Shown: one piece after another, positions 60,301 through 64,000 of the stretch | Layout of the letters: each line of letters starts with the position of its first letter | Position numbering within the stretch: the stretch's first letter is position 1 | Source: Pelecanus crispus | Taxonomy: Eukaryota; Chordata; Aves; Pelecaniformes; Pelecanidae | NCBI RefSeq assembly: GCF_030463565.1 | Contig: NC_134643.1 | Span: 80,535,721 to 80,599,720, forward strand | DNA length: 64,000 nt | Reading direction: 5' to 3' | Position numbers and translations under genes: made by a program | The notes under the pieces: model-generated | Told to the model about the DNA's origin: nothing | What the model saw: the letters and a program-made list of their open reading frames with translations, nothing else | The model's database searches: none

Positions 60301-63300
60301 CTTATAGTGGACATTAGGAACAGTGATTTCCACAGGAAATGTATATTATGATTTCTAATACTACAGATATATTCACATAATATGATTTGAGTTTGCATTT
60401 TGTATCAGCAAAGGGAACAGATTCAAGGTTGCAACTTCAGGCTTAATACAGGCTTCTCCTGTCTGTTTGTTTTGAATGCTTAACCGTGTTCTCCATGTAG
60501 ATTTAATAGGTAATATGTATCAAGGCCAGTGATTCAAGATCGTAAATTTTTTTCGTAAATTTCTTCCATATGGTGTCTGGCCTCCAAATATCAACTGGCA
60601 TTTGCTTGTGGATAAATGTGAAATTATTTTTTATTTAATTCTGGTATTTATTATAAAACAAAACTATTTTTCCCCAAATTACTTGCTGTGTGTGATATGA
60701 CAACATTCAAGAAATGCATACTGTTAGATTTTTTGATCTTAGCCAACAGGACCATGATCATAATATTTGTATGTGATGTTGTTGACAGCTGTATGCAAGT
60801 TGGAAAGAAATCTGTTGTGATGTGCTAACTTTGTTGCATCCCTTAGTTAATATTTTCTCTTGGAAAAACTGTCAGTTCTCTCCTTTCACTGAATTTAGGC
60901 TGCTGAACTAGCTGAGAGAAAGAAGTTGGAAAAGTATCAAAACATGAAAGATGACATGAATGAAATTTCCAGCCTCCTTCAAGGAGACTTACTTTCTGAA
61001 AACCCTGAACAAGCAGTCAGTTCCTTTGGTAGACACCGTGTGATCACAGACCGATGGAAGGGAATGAATCAGGATCAGCTGATGGCAATCCGGTACTCTC
61101 AACAGCAACAAGTTCTGGAGAAACTGGTATTTACGCTTACATGCACATTCTGTATTCCTGGTTGTAATAATATTATAGACAATATGTGTAGAAGCAAATA
61201 TTATTGTTTGCCCTGCATGTCCTGTTAGAAGACTGTGTTTTCCATTGATCTGAATTGTTCCCAAACTTCAGTCAATCAAACTGAACACAGTGTCTCTGAA
61301 GCAGCTGGGAAATGTCATGGAGTGGCAGGAGTGGGCTGGAGCCCTGGAGTTGGGCTGGGAGGATGGCTGCTGTGGAGCCAAGGGGCCTGGGGGATCTTGG
61401 CGCATGGTCCGTGGTGGCCCAGCTGAGGAGCAAGGTCCTGCACAGCCCAAAAGCCAGGCTTCATGGTGCAGTTTAGGACTCAAGACCGCATGAGCTGCCT
61501 GCAAGGGATGAGCAGGAGCGGGCTGCTCCATAGGGGAAGAAGAGCCAGGACCTGAGGATGAGAGTAGGGCAGGCTGGAGCAGTGTTCTCATGCTCAAGGG
61601 TACTCAAGCAAGACAAACAGAGCGGGTCCAGTCATCCTGCTCATGCATATTTCATAGTCTTAAAAGTTCATGAATGCAGTGGAATTTCCTTTCTATCATC
61701 CCACACAACTATGAGCCATGCTCTGGGATACATTACAATAGAGAAACTAAATACTGCTAATAATTGCTGCTCTAAAGGTAGATGGAAGTAGGCAGCCAAA
61801 ATGATGAAATCTACCCTTCCTAGGTACTCATGAGTTACAGGTCTAGGTATTGTGAAGTAGGAAGCTACTTACCTTAATCAGTGCAGAGGCTGGATTCATA
61901 ACAGCTGATGCATAGCTGTTTAATTTTATTTTTTAATCCCTACAATGCTGTATGCTACACTATGTCTTATCTACTGCTGTTATTAAAGCTGAAGATAGAA
62001 TTGTCATTTTCCTGGCTCTCCTATGATCCTAAAGTGAACCCATTTGGGTAGTTAATGAAATGAGCCCCACCAAGAAAAGTGAGTTTTTTGCTTGCCTGGT
62101 TTCTTGAATCAGTTCAATGTGATGTCAGACAAGAAGTGAGGAAGTGGTAGTATAACAGGGGCAGAGGGAAAAAAACAGTTTGGGTCTACTCATCTGTTGG
62201 TGTTGGTGGCTCAGTTATTACAGTGAGTTAGCTGTATTATAAGCCATACTGATGACTACTAACTTCTGACCTCAACAAGTTACAACTCTTGCTAACAAGA
62301 ACTTTAAAAAAAAAAAAAAAATCTGTTTTGCTGCTCTGCATTTTTAGAGCGCTCTAATATGTCAGAAAGAAATAGTAATGTGCTGATTAACTTCTGCCAG
62401 GCAGCAGATCCTAATTTTCTTAGCTTGTGCAGAGGTAGAGTCTGCCTTGCCCCATGGAAAAGGATAGCTTTCTCATCTGCAGTATCTTACTTCTGCCTAA
62501 TGCATGAGCTCCTGCCCATGCATTAGAAGTGCTTACTTTTTCTCCCTATTTCAAATGCTACCCCTACTGTTCTGTAAAGGCAAGCAAGTTTGTTTGGATG
62601 AATTTACCAATCAGACTTTATACATACTGTTTCATCTTTCAACAAAGAGAAAATGAAGCTTTTATTTCCACTGCTGTAGAGACTAAAAGAGGAAGAACGC
62701 CGAAGAGATGCTGAATGGGACAGGCAAAGTATACAGGCTGCACGAGCGCAGCTGGTTTTAGAGCGGCATCAACAACGACAGAATCGGGAATGCCGCCAAG
62801 CTTTAGATAACGTAAATGCAGAGCTATCTCGGGAGCAGAAATCAAAGTAAGTACCAAAAGAGTTTTCTTCTTTTCAAATAAAACTCTTTACCATTAACAC
62901 AATAGCTTGGCTTTTAAAGAGATTTTTAACTTGTATTATTTGTTACTTTTTTAATACACTTGTTACAAGGGTTGTTTTTTTTTTAAATATCAACAATTCA
63001 GCTTAAGTGTGTTTTTCAGTTCAAAGAGAGGTTATGATTGTTACTGACTTACAGGTATGGATTAGTAGCTGGAATTCTTAAAAGTGTTCCACTGACAACA
63101 GAAGGTTTATATAGATAGCAAAATAGAGAATAAATACAATTAACTGTTCAGAAAATGATATTATCAGGTGTAAAACAGTACTTGTTTCTTAAATTTACCT
63201 TCGTTTTTTGAAACAAAAAAAGGATGGGTATCCACTGACTTCAGTCAAACTGCCAGTTTCTGATAGCTCAGGGTTAAGCTAATGGCACAAACAGAGCTTT

Positions 63301-63902
63301 TCCATTATGACAAAACCAGATGATTCTTTAGCTAACCACTGGACATGTCTTGGTGGACAGGTCTTATGTCTGCTCTAATGGGAAAGAAGGAAGATGATAT
63401 GTGAAGGAAAAAAAAATCAAACCAAGTGATTCAGTCTTTCAGGTTTTGGGTCATTTGGTTTTTTTTTCCTTTTTCTGTCATCATGCATGCATGCATACAT
63501 TTTGCAAAAGAATTTCCAATACCTGATGCTTTCCTATTATGAAAGCAAAAATTTGGAATTGTGTTAATTTAGTGTTTCACTGTGAGATTTTTGGAAGGTT
63601 ATTATAGTGTGAAAAAGTTTGCTATATTGCGATGTGGCATACATTTTTGGAGAAAAAGATCTAGTTATATTTAATTCAATTTCTAATAATTCTGAATTTT
63701 ACGAGAATTTAGGAGTGTTTATGCCTTACAGCTTTTTAGGTTTCTCAGGTTACTTCTATATTATAATGATAAAACATTTACTAACTGCTTTTTTTGTTGG
63801 TTTTTTTAATTTATTGCTAGGAACATTTATCTTAAAGAAGAAGCATATTCAAATTTTCCAACAGGCCAGTATTATGCACAGTTTAATACAACTAGCCGAT
63901 GA
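48199..63902 (+). CDS. RIBC2: RIBC2, RIB43A-domain coiled-coil protein 2 (7 coding exons, complete)
   Basis: A RIB43A-family microtubule inner protein that lies inside the doublet microtubules of motile cilia and sperm flagella. Exons 48199-48315, 51811-51892, 53451-53795, 54445-54563, 60899-61126, 62680-62846 and 63821-63902 join in phase to 1140 nt, 379 aa plus TGA, against about 377 in human. The protein is almost all charged alpha-helix. Conserved blocks are [12 protein letters not shown] (about residues 28-39), [75 protein letters not shown] with DRWKGM, and the C-terminal [14 protein letters not shown]. The start was chosen because it gives the short N-terminus expected in the family, with G at -3. 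An upstream ATG at 48090 is out of frame. RIBC1 is the alternative paralogue, but the sequence and SMC1B adjacency fit RIBC2. The 3' UTR and poly(A) signal lie at or beyond the window edge. Confidence 0.96.
48316..51810 (+). other. RIBC2: RIBC2 intron 1
   Basis: 3.5 kb intron, GC-rich for its first 250 bp (rest of the CpG island), then AT-rich. No exon, RNA gene or transposon recognised. Confidence 0.65.
51811..51892 (+). CDS. RIBC2: RIBC2 exon 2
   Basis: 82 nt, residues 40-66. Contains [20 protein letters not shown], close to human TEAWDVQVHDQKIKEATEK. Acceptor gttttaatag, donor gtatat, ends phase 1. Confidence 0.94.
51893..53450 (+). other. RIBC2: RIBC2 intron 2
   Basis: 1.56 kb AT-rich intron with a short TATATA-rich area near 52050-52100; nothing else recognised. 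Confidence 0.65.
53451..53795 (+). CDS. RIBC2: RIBC2 exon 3 (largest)
   Basis: 345 nt, residues 67-181. Carries the family core: [33 protein letters not shown] and [19 protein letters not shown]. Acceptor tttttctctag, donor gtaaca. Confidence 0.97.
53796..54444 (+). other. RIBC2: RIBC2 intron 3
   Basis: 0.65 kb AT-rich intron; nothing recognised. Confidence 0.65.
54445..54563 (+). CDS. RIBC2: RIBC2 exon 4
   Basis: 119 nt, residues 182-221. Charged helix with [15 protein letters not shown], matching human RKAVCASVKDFNKSQ. Acceptor tctaatttag, donor gtaaat, ends phase 0. Confidence 0.94.
56660..56710 (+). repeat. A-rich / A-C-rich tract
   Basis: A14 followed by CAAACCAACCCCTCAAAC-type sequence. 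Same style as the A/C tracts at 5759, 27036 and 41903. Confidence 0.75.
58387..58409 (+). repeat. T17-C6 homopolymer junction
   Basis: Seventeen T followed by six C in RIBC2 intron 4. No element recognised at either side. Confidence 0.85.
59224..59253 (+). other. RIBC2: possible in-frame microexon in RIBC2 intron 4
   Basis: Thirty nt flanked by a strong acceptor (CATTTCTTTTCTTGCTCTAG) and a consensus donor (CTG/GTAAGT). Exon 4 ends and exon 5 begins in phase 0, so including it would add ten residues, [10 protein letters not shown], without a stop. Human RIBC2, as I recall it, has no counterpart. It may be a cryptic site that is never used. Confidence 0.28.
60899..61126 (+). CDS. RIBC2: RIBC2 exon 5
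   Basis: 228 nt, residues 222-297, phase 0/0. Contains [20 protein letters not shown] and [16 protein letters not shown], very close to human. Acceptor actgaatttag, donor gtattt. Confidence 0.96.
61127..62679 (+). other. RIBC2: RIBC2 intron 5
   Basis: 1.55 kb intron with a GC-rich patch at about 61290-61600 that stands out from the AT-rich remainder. No coding exon recognised. Confidence 0.65.
62680..62846 (+). CDS. RIBC2: RIBC2 exon 6
   Basis: 167 nt, residues 298-353. Contains [20 protein letters not shown], close to human RLQEEKRQRDLDWDRRRIQG. Acceptor ccactgctgtag, donor gtaagt, ends phase 2. Confidence 0.95.
62847..63820 (+). other. RIBC2: RIBC2 intron 6
   Basis: 0.97 kb AT-rich intron with short T runs and a small ATGC repeat near 63483; nothing else recognised. 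Confidence 0.65.
63821..63902 (+). CDS. RIBC2: RIBC2 exon 7 (last coding)
   Basis: 82 nt ending at TGA 63900-63902. Encodes [20 protein letters not shown] then FNTTSR, matching the human PTGDYFTQFNTGSR end. Acceptor tttattgctag. Confidence 0.96.
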
Positions 63903-64000
63903 CATTCTGGATACATCAACCTGAAATATACAGAAGTATGTAGACATATTAAAATTTTTAATTGAGCAATCCCATGTTTTATTATTTTTTATCTGCTCCC
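63903..64000 (+). other. RIBC2: RIBC2 3' UTR (start)
   Basis: The last 98 bases follow the stop codon. No AATAAA is visible, so the transcript end lies beyond the window. Confidence 0.6.

Larger units (their letters stand above)
54564..60898 (+). other. RIBC2: RIBC2 intron 4
   Basis: 6.3 kb, the largest intron in the window. It contains an A/C-rich tract (56660-56710), a T17C6 run (58387-58409) and a possible 30-nt microexon (59224-59253). No transposon recognised; open frames are short and have no family resemblance I can name. Confidence 0.65.

Noticed and set aside
1-64000. tRNA, rRNA, snRNA, microRNA hairpins, CRISPR arrays
   Set aside because: I looked for tRNA-like A/B boxes, strong long hairpins and regularly spaced repeats and recognised none. 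A structure-based scan could still find small RNAs I missed.

Overview
This window is vertebrate nuclear DNA, almost certainly from a bird. Genes are split by large AT-rich introns with ordinary GT..AG sites. The interspersed repeats are CR1 LINEs ending in the short ATTCTRTGATTCT-type tail, and there is one solo LTR of a type I associate with avian ERVL-like elements. I would guess a neoavian bird rather than a fowl from that LTR, with low confidence. There is nothing prokaryotic here: no operons, CRISPR arrays or Shine-Dalgarno sites.

Layout. (1) Bases 1-8.3 kb hold the last three coding exons and long 3' end of FAM118A on the + strand. (2) About 8.6-47.8 kb hold SMC1B on the - strand. I could place all 25 coding exons with matching splice phases; they join into an intact frame of 1238 codons. 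(3) A CpG-rich head-to-head promoter of 373 bp lies between the SMC1B start codon (47825) and the RIBC2 start codon (48199). (4) 48.2-63.9 kb hold RIBC2 on the + strand: all seven coding exons and an intact frame of 379 codons. The order FAM118A > < SMC1B | RIBC2 > is, as I remember it, the arrangement on human chromosome 22q13, so this is a conserved block.

SMC1B is the meiosis-specific SMC subunit of cohesin. RIBC2 is a RIB43A-type protein that binds inside ciliary and flagellar doublet microtubules. Both are expected to be active in the testis, and their shared promoter contains a near-palindromic X-box-like motif that could serve both. FAM118A is a SIR2-like domain protein. It and SMC1B converge tail to tail, with candidate poly(A) signals about 310 bp apart.

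The introns contain three sizeable plus-strand CR1 pieces (2.3-4.0, 31.3-33.4 and 42.2-42.7 kb), one minus-strand CR1 piece (38.4-38.8 kb), two short CR1 tails, one solo LTR (21.8-22.3 kb), several A/C-rich tracts and a composite tetranucleotide repeat. I did not find a clearly new biological system. The leads I think most worth checking are an unidentified decayed coding-like stretch antisense inside SMC1B intron 9 (34.55-35.62 kb), a possible 30-nt in-frame microexon in RIBC2 intron 4, and two glycine replacements in the SMC1B head. Exon boundaries come from reading the sequence and from remembered human homologues; no alignment was run.
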